Part shown: in pieces, positions 1 through 8,500 of the stretch
Numbering within the stretch: the stretch's first letter is position 1
How the letters are laid out: each line of letters starts with the position of its first letter
From: Amycolatopsis sp. NBRC 101858
Lineage (GTDB): Bacteria; Actinomycetota; Actinomycetes; Mycobacteriales; Pseudonocardiaceae
Direction of reading: 5' to 3'
Length of the DNA stretch: 64,000 bases
Assembly (NCBI RefSeq): GCF_030269325.1
Contig: NZ_BSTD01000002.1
Span: 682,001 to 746,000 of the forward strand
Notes under the pieces: generated by a model
Told to the model about the DNA's origin: nothing
The model's database searches: none
The model's input: only the letters and a program-made list of their open reading frames with translations
Translations under genes and position numbers: made by a program

Positions 1-1796
1 ATCGCGTCCCACAGCCGGGGCCGGCCGGTGAAGTGGTCGAAGTTGTAGTAGTAGTCGCAGACGCCGATCGCGGCCTTGCTCGACTCCATCGCGGCGAACA
101 GCTCGCTCAGCCAGTGCGGGTCGACGCGGCAGTCGGCGTCGGCCGACACGAGGTAGAACCGCTCCCCCGGATCGGTGTCGGGGCGGTTGCGGCTGCGCGC
201 CGCGGCGAAGTCCATGCCCGCCCGCCGCGCACACGACACACCCTGCTCGGACTCGGCGATCACGTGCAGCGCCAGGTCCGGATGCGAAGCCGCGAAAGCC
301 CGCGCGACGGCCACAGTGTCGTCGGTCGAGTTGTTGTCGACCAGCACGACTTCGTACCGGCTCTTGTCGAGCGGCGCGTCGCCGTCACGCTGCTCGTGCA
401 GCGTCCGCAGGACTTCCGGCAGGTTCGCGGCCTCGTTGTAGACCGGCAGCACGACGGAAAGCCGCGTGCCCGCACCCATCGGCGGCGGGTAGAGCCGGTC
501 GACGAGGTCGTCGACGACCCGCGTCCCGAAGTGCGCCTGCCCGAGTTCGGAGTTCGCCAGCACCACGTCCGCCCGTTTCCCTTCGTCGGTGATCAGCTCG
601 GAAACCTCGCGCGCGAACGCCGCGTCCGGCAGGTCGCGGGCCCGGATGTCCAGCACCGGCGCCCGGAATCCCTTGCGGCCGTACACGACGTCGTACAGCT
701 CGTACCCGCTGGTGATGTACGGCGTCCCGGAGGCGATCGCCTCGCTGACCGGGTTGCCGTAGCTCTCGTAGTCGTACGAGGTCAGGAACGACACGACCGT
801 CGCGTGGGCCAGCAGGTCCCGCACCGAGTACCGGCCGGGCACGGCCGTGTCGTACGGCGTCAGCCAGCCGCCGAAGACGACGCGGTCGCGGACGCCGAGC
901 CGGGTCGCGAGACCGGTGAGGCGCGCGTGCTCCGCGGGGGTCTCGTCGATGTCTCCGGCGATGAACAGCCAGGCACCGGGCAGCAGCGCGAGCAGGTGCA
1001 GGTCCCGGTCGATGCGCTTCTGCGGGATGATCCGCGTGATCCGGGCGAGCAGCGGGACGTCGTCGGGAATGCCGTGGTCACGCCGGAAACCCGCGTTGCG
1101 CTCGTCGACCCGCGCGGGTGCGATGGCGAACGCGTTGGGCAGGACGTCGATGGCCCGCAGGTCCGGCACCCACTCCAGGGTCTTCGCCTTCGCCTGCTCG
1201 TGGAGCGCGAAGTAGTGGATGTGCGGCGAGTTCCGCGGCGCGGGGACGCCGGGGTACGGGAAGCGGCCGTACTTGGCGATGCCCGGTTCGCTCTGCCACA
1301 TGAGGTCGTGGTCGCGCCAGAACACGAACCGGCCGAGGCGGTGGCGGGCGCCGTAGCGGTCGATCGCGCGGTAGAGGGCTTCGGTGTAGGTGAGGTTCTC
1401 GGGCAGGGTGCCGTTCTCGACCATCACCATCGTGACGCCGAGGCGCTCCCAGGTGGCCACGATCTTCCCCGCCAGCTCACCGGCGATCCGGTCGATCTCC
1501 GGGCGCAGCGTCTCGTCGCCGCGCTGGACGACTTCGCGCAGGACCCGCTCGACGAACTCGCCGTCGTAGCCGCGGATCGCGTCGACGCCTTCGACGCGGT
1601 CGAGCGTGACCCAACCGGGCAGCAACCCGGCTTCGTCGCGGTAGGGCCGAAAGAAGGCGCCCTTGTCGGCCTTGATGTCGTAGCCGAGGTCGAGGTGGAC
1701 GCGGTGCCCGGCGAACCGGTGCGCCGTCTTGAGGAACTCGACCACGACCCCGGACAGTGCGGTGGCGTCGAAGGACACGCCCCAGAGGACTGACAT
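1..1796 (-). CDS. Two-domain glycosyltransferase (GT-B family 4 plus GT-A family 2), 3' end off the window
   Basis: The minus-strand frame starts at ATG 1796-1794 and stays open to base 1, giving 598 codons; the 3' end lies outside the window. Residues 1 to about 437 read as a GT-B glycosyltransferase (retaining family-4 style, with a late segment typical of GDP/UDP-sugar enzymes). From about residue 440 a second unit begins, with the GT2 opening RLSVVLPVYNEA, a DNNSTDD motif near residue 483 and a D-A-D metal-binding motif near 549. The gene therefore encodes two catalytic domains in one cytoplasmic chain and probably builds a surface glycan; donor and acceptor cannot be read from sequence. 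It is divergent from the sensor kinase gene. Confidence 0.8.
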   Translation of the reverse strand, partial: MSVLWGVSFDATALSGVVVEFLKTAHRFAGHRVHLDLGYDIKADKGAFFRPYRDEAGLLPGWVTLDRVEGVDAIRGYDGEFVERVLREVVQRGDETLRPEIDRIAGELAGKIVATWERLGVTMVMVENGTLPENLTYTEALYRAIDRYGARHRLGRFVFWRDHDLMWQSEPGIAKYGRFPYPGVPAPRNSPHIHYFALHEQAKAKTLEWVPDLRAIDVLPNAFAIAPARVDERNAGFRRDHGIPDDVPLLARITRIIPQKRIDRDLHLLALLPGAWLFIAGDIDETPAEHARLTGLATRLGVRDRVVFGGWLTPYDTAVPGRYSVRDLLAHATVVSFLTSYDYESYGNPVSEAIASGTPYITSGYELYDVVYGRKGFRAPVLDIRARDLPDAAFAREVSELITDEGKRADVVLANSELGQAHFGTRVVDDLVDRLYPPPMGAGTRLSVVLPVYNEAANLPEVLRTLHEQRDGDAPLDKSRYEVVLVDNNSTDDTVAVARAFAASHPDLALHVIAESEQGVSCARRAGMDFAAARSRNRPDTDPGERFYLVSADADCRVDPHWLSELFAAMESSKAAIGVCDYYYNFDHFTGRPRLWDA

Positions 1797-1876
1797 CGAT
1801 GTCGGACTCCCGTCTCGGCTTCGCCGTCGGTCCCAGCGTAAGCGGCGGGGCTCCGGGCGGCCGCGTGAACGCGTGG

Positions 1877-1905
1877 TTGACCGCGGCCGCCGGACCCCGC
1901 AGAGT
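1877..1905 (+). promoter_or_regulatory. Candidate promoter for a leaderless two-component transcript
   Basis: TTGACC (1877-1882), a 17-base spacer and CAGAGT (1900-1905) lie six bases before the GTG at 1912. The -10 box keeps the A2 and T6 of the actinobacterial TAnnnT pattern. The spacing would put the transcript start at or next to the GTG, which supports that start codon. Confidence 0.4.
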
Positions 1906-1911
1906 GGCACC

Positions 1912-2994
1912 GTGACCCGGGCCCTCGGGGTGCTGACCTGCGGCGCCTTCCTCTCGATCGTGCTCGGGGTCCTCGGTTCCGGGGAGCCCGCGCTCGCGCT
2001 GGTGTTCGGCGCGGTCTTCACCGCGCTCGCGACGGCGGGCTTCGGCTGGGTGCGCGGCCGCGGCGGGTGGACGTGGCCGGCCGCGTACGTCGGGGTCCAG
2101 CTGCCGCTGGCTTTCGTGACGTTCACGATCAGCGCCGGGGTCGGAGCGACGCTGTTCCTCGTCGTGCTGGTCAGCCAGTGCGTGCTGCTGCGCCTGCCGC
2201 TGCCGGTGATCGCGCTCGTCATCGCGGTGGTGCCGCTCGTGCACCTCGGGATGTCGCTGGGCGCGGGCCTGCGGGAAGGCCTCGGCACGCTGGTTTCGGT
2301 GCTGTTCGCCGCCGTCATCACCGAACTGCTGCTGCGCGAACAGCGCTCGCGCGGCGAACTCGCCGAGGCGCACGAAAAGCTGCGCGACTACGCGACGCAA
2401 GCCGAACGGCTGGCGACCGCGCAGGAGCGCAACCGCGTCGCGCGCGACATCCACGACGGGCTCGGGCACTCGCTGACCGTGGTCCAGATGCAGGTCAAGG
2501 CCGCGCGGGCGGTCCTGCCGATCGACCCGGGCAAGGCCGACGAAGTCCTCGCGAAGGCGCAGGAGCAGGCCGAGAACGCGCTTTCCGAAGTGCGCCGCTC
2601 GGTGAAAGCGCTGCGCGAGCCGCGGCCGACGCCGTTGCCGGACGCGTTGCGGGCGCTGGTTTCCGAAGCGGGCGTCCCGGCCGAGCTCGCGGTCTCCGGT
2701 GCCGAGCGGCCGCTGCCGGAGGAGCACCGCGAGGCGCTTTTCCGGACGGCGCAGGAGGGTTTGACGAACGTGCGCAAGCACGCCGGCGCGGACCGCGTCG
2801 AGCTGGTCCTGGACTACGCCGACGCGTCCGTCCGGGTCGTGGTCCGCGACGACGGCGCCGGCAGCGACGGCGGCGCGTCTCCCGGCTTCGGGCTGCTGGG
2901 GCTGCGGGAACGCGCCGAGCAGCTGGGTGGCAAGCTCGACTTCACCTCGGCGCCGGGCGAGGGCAGCGCGCTGAGCATGGAGGTCCCGGGATGA
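1912..2994 (+). CDS. NarL-type sensor histidine kinase
   Basis: This is a 360-residue membrane kinase. Residues 1-145 form four to six hydrophobic helices. A HisKA_3 dimerisation domain follows, with the phosphoacceptor His at about 181 in ARDIHDGLGHSL, and then a C-terminal HATPase domain with an N box (TAQEGLTNVRKHA) and glycine boxes (DDGAGSDGG, GFGLLGLRERA). The frame is open further upstream, but GTG 1912 is preferred because it sits six bases after a plausible -10 box and begins just before the first membrane helix. Its stop overlaps the regulator's ATG, so the pair is co-translated. The ligand is unknown; no large extracellular sensor domain is visible. Confidence 0.88.
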   Translation: MTRALGVLTCGAFLSIVLGVLGSGEPALALVFGAVFTALATAGFGWVRGRGGWTWPAAYVGVQLPLAFVTFTISAGVGATLFLVVLVSQCVLLRLPLPVIALVIAVVPLVHLGMSLGAGLREGLGTLVSVLFAAVITELLLREQRSRGELAEAHEKLRDYATQAERLATAQERNRVARDIHDGLGHSLTVVQMQVKAARAVLPIDPGKADEVLAKAQEQAENALSEVRRSVKALREPRPTPLPDALRALVSEAGVPAELAVSGAERPLPEEHREALFRTAQEGLTNVRKHAGADRVELVLDYADASVRVVVRDDGAGSDGGASPGFGLLGLRERAEQLGGKLDFTSAPGEGSALSMEVPG

Positions 2995-3635
2995 CACCGG
3001 TCCGCGTCCTGCTCGTCGACGACCAGGCGCTGTTCCGCGAAGCCCTCGGCACGCTGCTGGCCACCCACGACGGCATCGACGTCGCGGGAGAGGCGGGCAA
3101 CGGCGAGGAAGCCTTGCGGCAGGCCGCTTCCGTGCGGCCGGACGTCGTCCTGATGGACCTGCGGATGCCGGTCCTCGACGGCGTCGCCGCGACCCGGCGG
3201 CTGCGGCTGGAACACCCGTCCGTGCAGGTCATCGCGCTGACGACGTTCGACGACGACGAAGACGTCTTCGCCGCCCTGCGCGCGGGCGCGGTCGGGTACC
3301 TGCTCAAGGACGTCTCCTCGGCCCGGCTGATCGAAGCGGTGCTGGCCGCCGCGCGCGGGGAGTCGGTGCTGCAGCCGTCGGTCGCCGCGAAGGTCGTCGC
3401 CCGGTTCGCGCAGCTGCCCGAACCGGCTCCCCGGGCGCTGGTGGTGCCGTTGTCCGAGCGGGAGCGGGAAGTGCTGCGGCAGCTCGCGGACGGCCGCAGC
3501 AACCGCGAGATCGCCGCGAAGCTGTTCCTCGCCGAGGGCACGGTGAAGAACCACGTGACGAACCTGCTGGGGAAGCTCGGCGCCCGGGACCGCACGCAAG
3601 CCGCACTGCGGGCCCGGGATCTCGGCCTGCTCTGA
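2991..3635 (+). CDS. NarL/FixJ-family response regulator
   Basis: The protein has 214 residues with a receiver domain (acidic pocket VDD, phosphoacceptor Asp56 in VVLMDLRMP, Thr and Lys switch residues in ALTTFDD and YLLKD) and a C-terminal LuxR-type helix-turn-helix (SEREREVLRQLADGRSNREI). ATG 2991 overlaps the kinase stop as ATGA, which fixes the start. It is the obvious phosphorelay partner of the kinase. A 16-bp perfect palindrome starts eight bases after its stop and could be its own target; that link is inference. Confidence 0.93.
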   Translation: MTPVRVLLVDDQALFREALGTLLATHDGIDVAGEAGNGEEALRQAASVRPDVVLMDLRMPVLDGVAATRRLRLEHPSVQVIALTTFDDDEDVFAALRAGAVGYLLKDVSSARLIEAVLAAARGESVLQPSVAAKVVARFAQLPEPAPRALVVPLSEREREVLRQLADGRSNREIAAKLFLAEGTVKNHVTNLLGKLGARDRTQAALRARDLGLL

Positions 3636-3642
3636 GCGGTCA

Positions 3643-3658
3643 CATGACCCGGGTCATG
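3643..3658. promoter_or_regulatory. 16-bp perfect palindrome, candidate operator
   Basis: CATGACCCGGGTCATG is an uninterrupted 16-bp palindrome in the 99-base gap between the response regulator and the following membrane protein gene. LuxR-type regulators bind such dyads, and a binding site ahead of the next genes would make them targets of the two-component system. It is too symmetrical and compact to look like a terminator, and no T-rich run follows. Confidence 0.5.
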
Positions 3659-3734
3659 ACTTCCGGCACGTCCCGATCCGGCCGGCACCCGGGATTCTCG
3701 TCCAGGAGCGAAACCGCACTGGAGGGAACCCGAG

Positions 3735-4124
3735 ATGACCACCGCCGCCCCGCCCCGGACCACCACCCGCAAGCTCGCCCGGTTCACCGGGCACTACGTC
3801 GAGATGGTCGCCGCCATGCTCATCGGCATGGTGGCCCTGCACCCGCTCTGGCCGTCGTCGTGGCTGGAGCGCGCGGACATCGACGCGCTCGTCATGGCCA
3901 CGAACATGACCGTCGCGATGACCGCGGCCATGCTGCTGCGCCGGCATTCGTGGCCGCGGATCGCCGAGATGGCCGCCGCCATGTACCTGCCGTTCGTCGT
4001 GCTGCTGGTGCCGTTCTGGCTCGGGGCGATCGGCGGCGGCACGCTGATGGTCGCCGGGCACGTGATCATGTTCCCGCTGATGCTCGCCGCCATGGTGTCG
4101 CGCCGCGCCGAGTACTGGCACTGA
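3735..4124 (+). CDS. Small multi-pass membrane protein, unknown function
   Basis: This 129-residue protein is mostly hydrophobic, with about four predicted membrane helices (VAAMLIGMVALHPLW; a Met-rich segment near MTVAMTAAMLL; MYLPFVVLLVPFWLG; VAGHVIMFPLMLAAMV). ATG 3735 has a GGAGGG ribosome site nine bases upstream. It precedes the DJ-1-like gene by one base, so the two are very probably co-expressed. Conserved His and Met residues in the helices could bind metal, but I recognise no family. It may be a target of the upstream two-component system. Confidence 0.75.
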   Translation: MTTAAPPRTTTRKLARFTGHYVEMVAAMLIGMVALHPLWPSSWLERADIDALVMATNMTVAMTAAMLLRRHSWPRIAEMAAAMYLPFVVLLVPFWLGAIGGGTLMVAGHVIMFPLMLAAMVSRRAEYWH

Positions 4125-4125
4125 C

Positions 4126-5421
4126 ATGCGGACCGTGCTGAAGTGGTTCGCCCTGGTCGTCGCCGTGCTCGCCGTCCCCGCCGTCGGCGCGGCCGTCTCC
4201 GCGCTCTCGGCGTTCGACGCCCTCTACGCCCCCGGCCCGGACCGGCCCCTGCCCGCCGCGGCACCGCCGGTCCACGACCCGGCCAAGCCGACCGCGGTGA
4301 TCGTGGTCGGCGACCGCGGGGCCGTCGTCTCCGACACCCTCGCGCCGTACGAGATCCTGGCCGCGACCGGCCGGTTCAACGTCTACACCGTCGCGTCGAA
4401 GCGCGAGCCGAAGCCGCTTACCGGCGGCCTCGACCTCGTCCCCGACCTGAGCTTCGACGACCTCGCCGCCCGGCTGGGCCCGAAGGCACCGGACCTCGTC
4501 GTCGTGCCCGCGCTCCCCGACGTCGGCGAGCCGAGCACCGAGCCGGTCAAGAACTGGCTTCGCGCGCAGGCCGCCCACGGCGCGAAGCTGCTGAGCGTCT
4601 GCAACGGCGGCGGTGTGCTCGCCTCCACCGGCCTGCTCGACGGACGGCCGGCCACCGCGCACTGGCTGAAGATCGAGGCCTGGGAAGCCGACTACCCGGC
4701 CGTGCGCTGGGTGCGTGATCAGCGGTTCGTCGACGACGGCGACATCGTCACCACCGCCGGGATCCTGTCCGGTGTCGACGGGACGCTGCACTGGGTGGAA
4801 CGGCTGGCCGGCCGCGAGGCGGCGGCCGACGCCGCGAAGGCGATCGGCTGGACGCGCTACGGCACCAGGGTCCCGGTGCACGCACCGGCGTCGATGCCGG
4901 ACGCGGCCGCGATCGTCAACGCCGCCTTCCGCTGGAACCCCGACGAGATCGGCGTCCTGCTCACGAACGGGGTCGGTGAGATCGAGCTGGCGTCCGTCTT
5001 CGACACCGAAGGCCAGTCGCTGTCCTCGCGCACGCTCGCCGTGAGCGCCGACGGCGCCCCGATCCGGTCGCGGCACGGGCTCACCTTCGTGCCGCGTGGC
5101 TCCCTCGCCTCGGCGGATCTCGACCGGCTGGTCGTGCCCGGATCGACGCGCGGGGTGACGCCCCCGCCCGGCCGCCCGGCCCCGGAGTACGTCCACGACC
5201 GGCCCGGCTTCGCCTACGACACCGCGGTCGGCGCGCTCTCGCGCCACACGGACGTCGCGACCGCGCGCTGGACCGCGAAGGTCCTGGAGCTGCCCACCGA
5301 CGGCGTCGTCTTCGAAGGCCGGGCCTGGCCGTGGCTGCCCACGGCACTGCCGATCGCCCTGGTCCTGCTGGGCGCGGCGACCGTCACCGTAGTGGTCCGG
5401 GTGCGGAAGCGGCGGTCCTAA
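4126..5421 (+). CDS. Membrane-anchored DJ-1/PfpI-family protein with two DJ-1-like halves
   Basis: The 431-residue protein starts with a membrane helix or signal anchor (about 5-30). A DJ-1/PfpI glutamine-amidotransferase-like domain follows, with the nucleophile elbow at Cys159 (LLSVCNGGGVLA) and an AHW segment like that of GlxA-type proteins. Residues about 265-370 look like a second, degenerate DJ-1-like half with no equivalent cysteine. A C-terminal membrane helix (about 403-427) and a basic tail finish it. The soluble part probably faces outside. Such proteins can be chaperones, hydrolases or sensors; the reaction cannot be assigned. Confidence 0.78.
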   Translation: MRTVLKWFALVVAVLAVPAVGAAVSALSAFDALYAPGPDRPLPAAAPPVHDPAKPTAVIVVGDRGAVVSDTLAPYEILAATGRFNVYTVASKREPKPLTGGLDLVPDLSFDDLAARLGPKAPDLVVVPALPDVGEPSTEPVKNWLRAQAAHGAKLLSVCNGGGVLASTGLLDGRPATAHWLKIEAWEADYPAVRWVRDQRFVDDGDIVTTAGILSGVDGTLHWVERLAGREAAADAAKAIGWTRYGTRVPVHAPASMPDAAAIVNAAFRWNPDEIGVLLTNGVGEIELASVFDTEGQSLSSRTLAVSADGAPIRSRHGLTFVPRGSLASADLDRLVVPGSTRGVTPPPGRPAPEYVHDRPGFAYDTAVGALSRHTDVATARWTAKVLELPTDGVVFEGRAWPWLPTALPIALVLLGAATVTVVVRVRKRRS

Positions 5422-5432
5422 AACGATTTAGG
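5417..5432. promoter_or_regulatory. Upstream LacI-like dyad overlapping a stop codon
   Basis: CCTAAAACGATTTAGG has 6-bp inverted arms (CCTAAA/TTTAGG) around ACGA and covers the stop codon of the preceding gene. It resembles the AAACGTTT-type core downstream and lies about 110 bp, centre to centre, from that site. It could be an auxiliary operator for the rhamnosidase gene or a weak hairpin after the DJ-1 gene. Confidence 0.35.
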
Positions 5433-5482
5433 ATTCCCTCGATCGTCGAAGCGATTCACCAAGCGTGCGTCCCGGTGGAGTA

Positions 5483-5511
5483 TTGCCAACGTGTGATTTC
5501 GTGATTACAGT
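5483..5511 (+). promoter_or_regulatory. Sigma-70-type promoter for the rhamnosidase gene
   Basis: TTGCCA (5483-5488), a 17-base spacer and TACAGT (5506-5511) make a good housekeeping promoter. The predicted transcript start (about 5518) falls just before the LacI-type operator, which is the usual place for repression by roadblock or occlusion. Confidence 0.55.
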
Positions 5512-5527
5512 CACGTATCACGCCTTA

Positions 5528-5541
5528 TTGAAACGTTTTAA
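5528..5541. promoter_or_regulatory. LacI-family-type operator before the alpha-L-rhamnosidase gene
   Basis: TTGAAACGTTTTAA is a near-perfect dyad (12 of 14 positions symmetrical) centred on CG, the hallmark of LacI-family operators that control sugar-degradation genes in actinobacteria. It lies between the predicted transcript start and the ribosome site of the GH78 gene. No LacI regulator is encoded in the window, so the repressor must act from elsewhere. Confidence 0.6.
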
Positions 5542-5577
5542 ATCTCGTCGTCCCGTCCCCGCCGTTAGGGAGCCCGC

Positions 5578-8500
5578 ATGCTGCCCTCGAAGCTCTGGCG
5601 CGCGACCACCACCACGCTCGCCGCGATCCTGGTCCTGTCCGCCACCGCGGTCCCGCCGGCCGGTGCCGCTCCACCGGTGGAGCTGACCGGTGCGCACTGG
5701 ATCTGGTACCCGGAAGGCGACGCCCGGGTGAGCGCGCCCGCCGCGACCCGGTACTTCCGCACCACGTTCACCGTTCCCGCGGCCGCGGTCAGCGACGCCC
5801 GGTTCGTCGTCACCGGCGACGACACCGCCGACGTCTGGCTCAACGGCAAGCCCCTCGCTTCGTCGGCACGCACCGCGGACTCGTGGCGGTCGGCGCTGTC
5901 GGTGGACCTCCGGCCCGCGCTGACTCCCGGCGTCAACACCCTCGCCGTCGCGGTCCGCAACGGTGGCGGTGCGGCCGGCCTGCTCGGGCGGGTGCGCGTG
6001 ACGACCGCGTCGGGCACCACCGACGTCACCACCGGAGCCGGCTGGAAGAGCGCGACGACTGCGCCGGACGGCTGGGAGCAGCCCGGCTTCGCCGACGGGA
6101 CCTGGGCCGCCGCCCGGGACCTCGGCACCTACGGCACCGGCCCGTGGGGCACGCGGGTCGCCGCGCCCGCCGCCTCGGCCAAGACGCCGCTCACCGTCGC
6201 GAGCGCCACGATCGGGCAGCGCGTGAACCCGCTGGGCGTCGACCCGGCCCAGGCCCGGTTCGGCTGGAAGCTGGCGTCTTCGGCCGCGCAGCAACGGCAG
6301 TCGGCCTATCAGCTCGTGGTGTCCACCGGCGGCAAGGACGTCTGGGACAGCGGCCGCGTCACGTCCGCGCAGCAGGCTGACGTCGCCTACGGCGGACCCG
6401 CGCTCGCTTCGCTGACCGCCTACACCTGGAAGGTCCGCGTCTGGGACGGCGAAGGCCGGATGAGCGCCTGGAGCCCGGTGCAGCGCTTCGAAACCGCGCT
6501 GCGCGACCCGGCGGCCGAGTGGACCGGTGCCTTCCTCGGCCGCGCCGCGGCCGGCCCGGACCTCGCCGGCGCGAGCTGGGTCTGGTACCCCGAAGGCGAT
6601 CCGGCCGGCGGCGTGCCCCCGGCCACCCGGTACTTCCGGAAGACCTTCGACCTCACCGCCGTGCCGTCGAAGGCCACGCTGGTCGTGACCGGGGACGACA
6701 CCGCCACGGTCTGGGTCAACGGCACCCAGGTCAGCGACTCGCCCCGCGTCACCGACTCGTGGAAGACGGCCGCCGTCGTCGACGTCGGGACCCTGCTGAC
6801 CGCCGGGACGAACACGATCGCCATCAGTGCGGAGAACACCACGCAGAGCCCGGCCGGGATGATCGCCAAGCTGACCGTCCAAGGTGGACCGACGGTGAGC
6901 ACCGACGGCACGTGGAAGGCGAGCCAGACCGGCCCGGCCGGCTGGCAGCAGCGCGGGTTCGACGACAGCTCCTGGCCGGCGGCGCGGGCCGTGGCCACCT
7001 ACGGCACCGGGCCGTGGGGCGCGAACGTCGCCGTGAGCGCACCCGCTCCCCTGCTGCGCAAGAGCTTCACGGTCGCGAAGCCGGTCGCGAGCGCGCGGCT
7101 GCTCACCACCGCGCTCGGCCTGCAGGAGACCCACCTCAACGGCGCCAAGGTCGGCGGGGAGGTCCTCGCTCCCGGGTGGACCGACTACACGAAACGCCTG
7201 CAGTACCGCGTTTCCGACGTCACCGGGCAGATCCGCCCGGGTGAGAACGTGCTCGGGGCGATGGTCGGCAACGGCTGGTACTCCGGCAGCATCGGCATCG
7301 CCGGCAGCCAGAAGTACGGCACCGAGCCGTGGTACTCGGCGCAGCTGAAGCTGACGTTCACCGACGGGACGTCCACCACCGTCGCGACCGACGGCACCTG
7401 GAAGACCGGCGACGGCGCGATCCGCGCCGACGACCTCTACCAGGGCGAGACGTACGACGCGCGGCTCGCGACCGGCTGGGACCGGCCCGGCTTCGACGAC
7501 CGCGCCTGGGCGGCTCCGCGCGTCAAGACCGGCGCGAAGCCGAACCTGGTGTCCCAAGTGGACAACGGCGTCACGGTGCAGCAGGAGTTCAAGCCCGTCT
7601 CCTGGACGCAGCCCAAGCCGGGCGTGTGGGTCGCCGACCTCGGCCAGAACTTCAGCGGCTGGAACCGGTTGTCCGTGACCGGCCCGGCCGGCACGACGGT
7701 GACGATGCGGCACGCCGAGGTGCTCAACCCGGACGGCACGATCTACACGACGAACCTGCGCGCGGCCCAGGCCACCGACCGGTTCACCCTGGCCGGCACC
7801 GGGAGCGCGGAGACGTACGAGCCGCGGTTCACCGTGCACGGCTACCGGTACGTCGAGCTGACCGGCCTGCCGTCAGCCCCGGCGGCGGCGACGCTGACCG
7901 GCCGCGCGATGTGGACCGCCGGCGCTCAGACCGGCACGTTCACCTCGTCGAACGCACTGGTGAACCAGCTGCAGCACAACATCCTGTGGGGTGAGCGCTC
8001 GAACATGCTGTCCGTGCCGAGCGACTGCCCGCAGCGCGACGAGCGGCTCGGCTGGACCGGCGACATCGGGATCTTCGCCGGCACCTCGACGTTCAACCTC
8101 GACGTCGCGAACTTCCTCGGCAAGTTCAGCGACGACCTGGTCGACGCGCAGCACGACGACGGGTCGTTCACCGACGTCGCGCCGGGCGTGCTGAGCGGGT
8201 CGGGCACGGCGGGCTGGGGCGACGCGGGCGTCATCGTGCCCTACACCCTCTGGCAGCGGTACGGCGACACGAGTGTGATCGACGAGCACTTCGCCGCCAT
8301 GGTCAAGTGGGTGGAGTACCTGCGCTCGACCTCGGGTGCCGACCTGATCCGCGACCACCAGACGTACGGCGACTGGCTGAACGTCAACGACAACACCGCG
8401 CAGGACCTGATTTCGACGGCGTTCTTCGCGTGGTCGTCGCGGCTGGTGTCGCGGATGGCCGCGGCCACCGGGCACACCGCCGAGGCGACGACGTACGGGA

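Noticed and set aside
33..1793. Long + strand open frame (586 codons) opposite the glycosyltransferase
   Set aside because: It is the antisense shadow of a GC-rich gene; the minus strand gives clear glycosyltransferase motifs, while the + translation is Arg/Val/Asp-rich with no domain.
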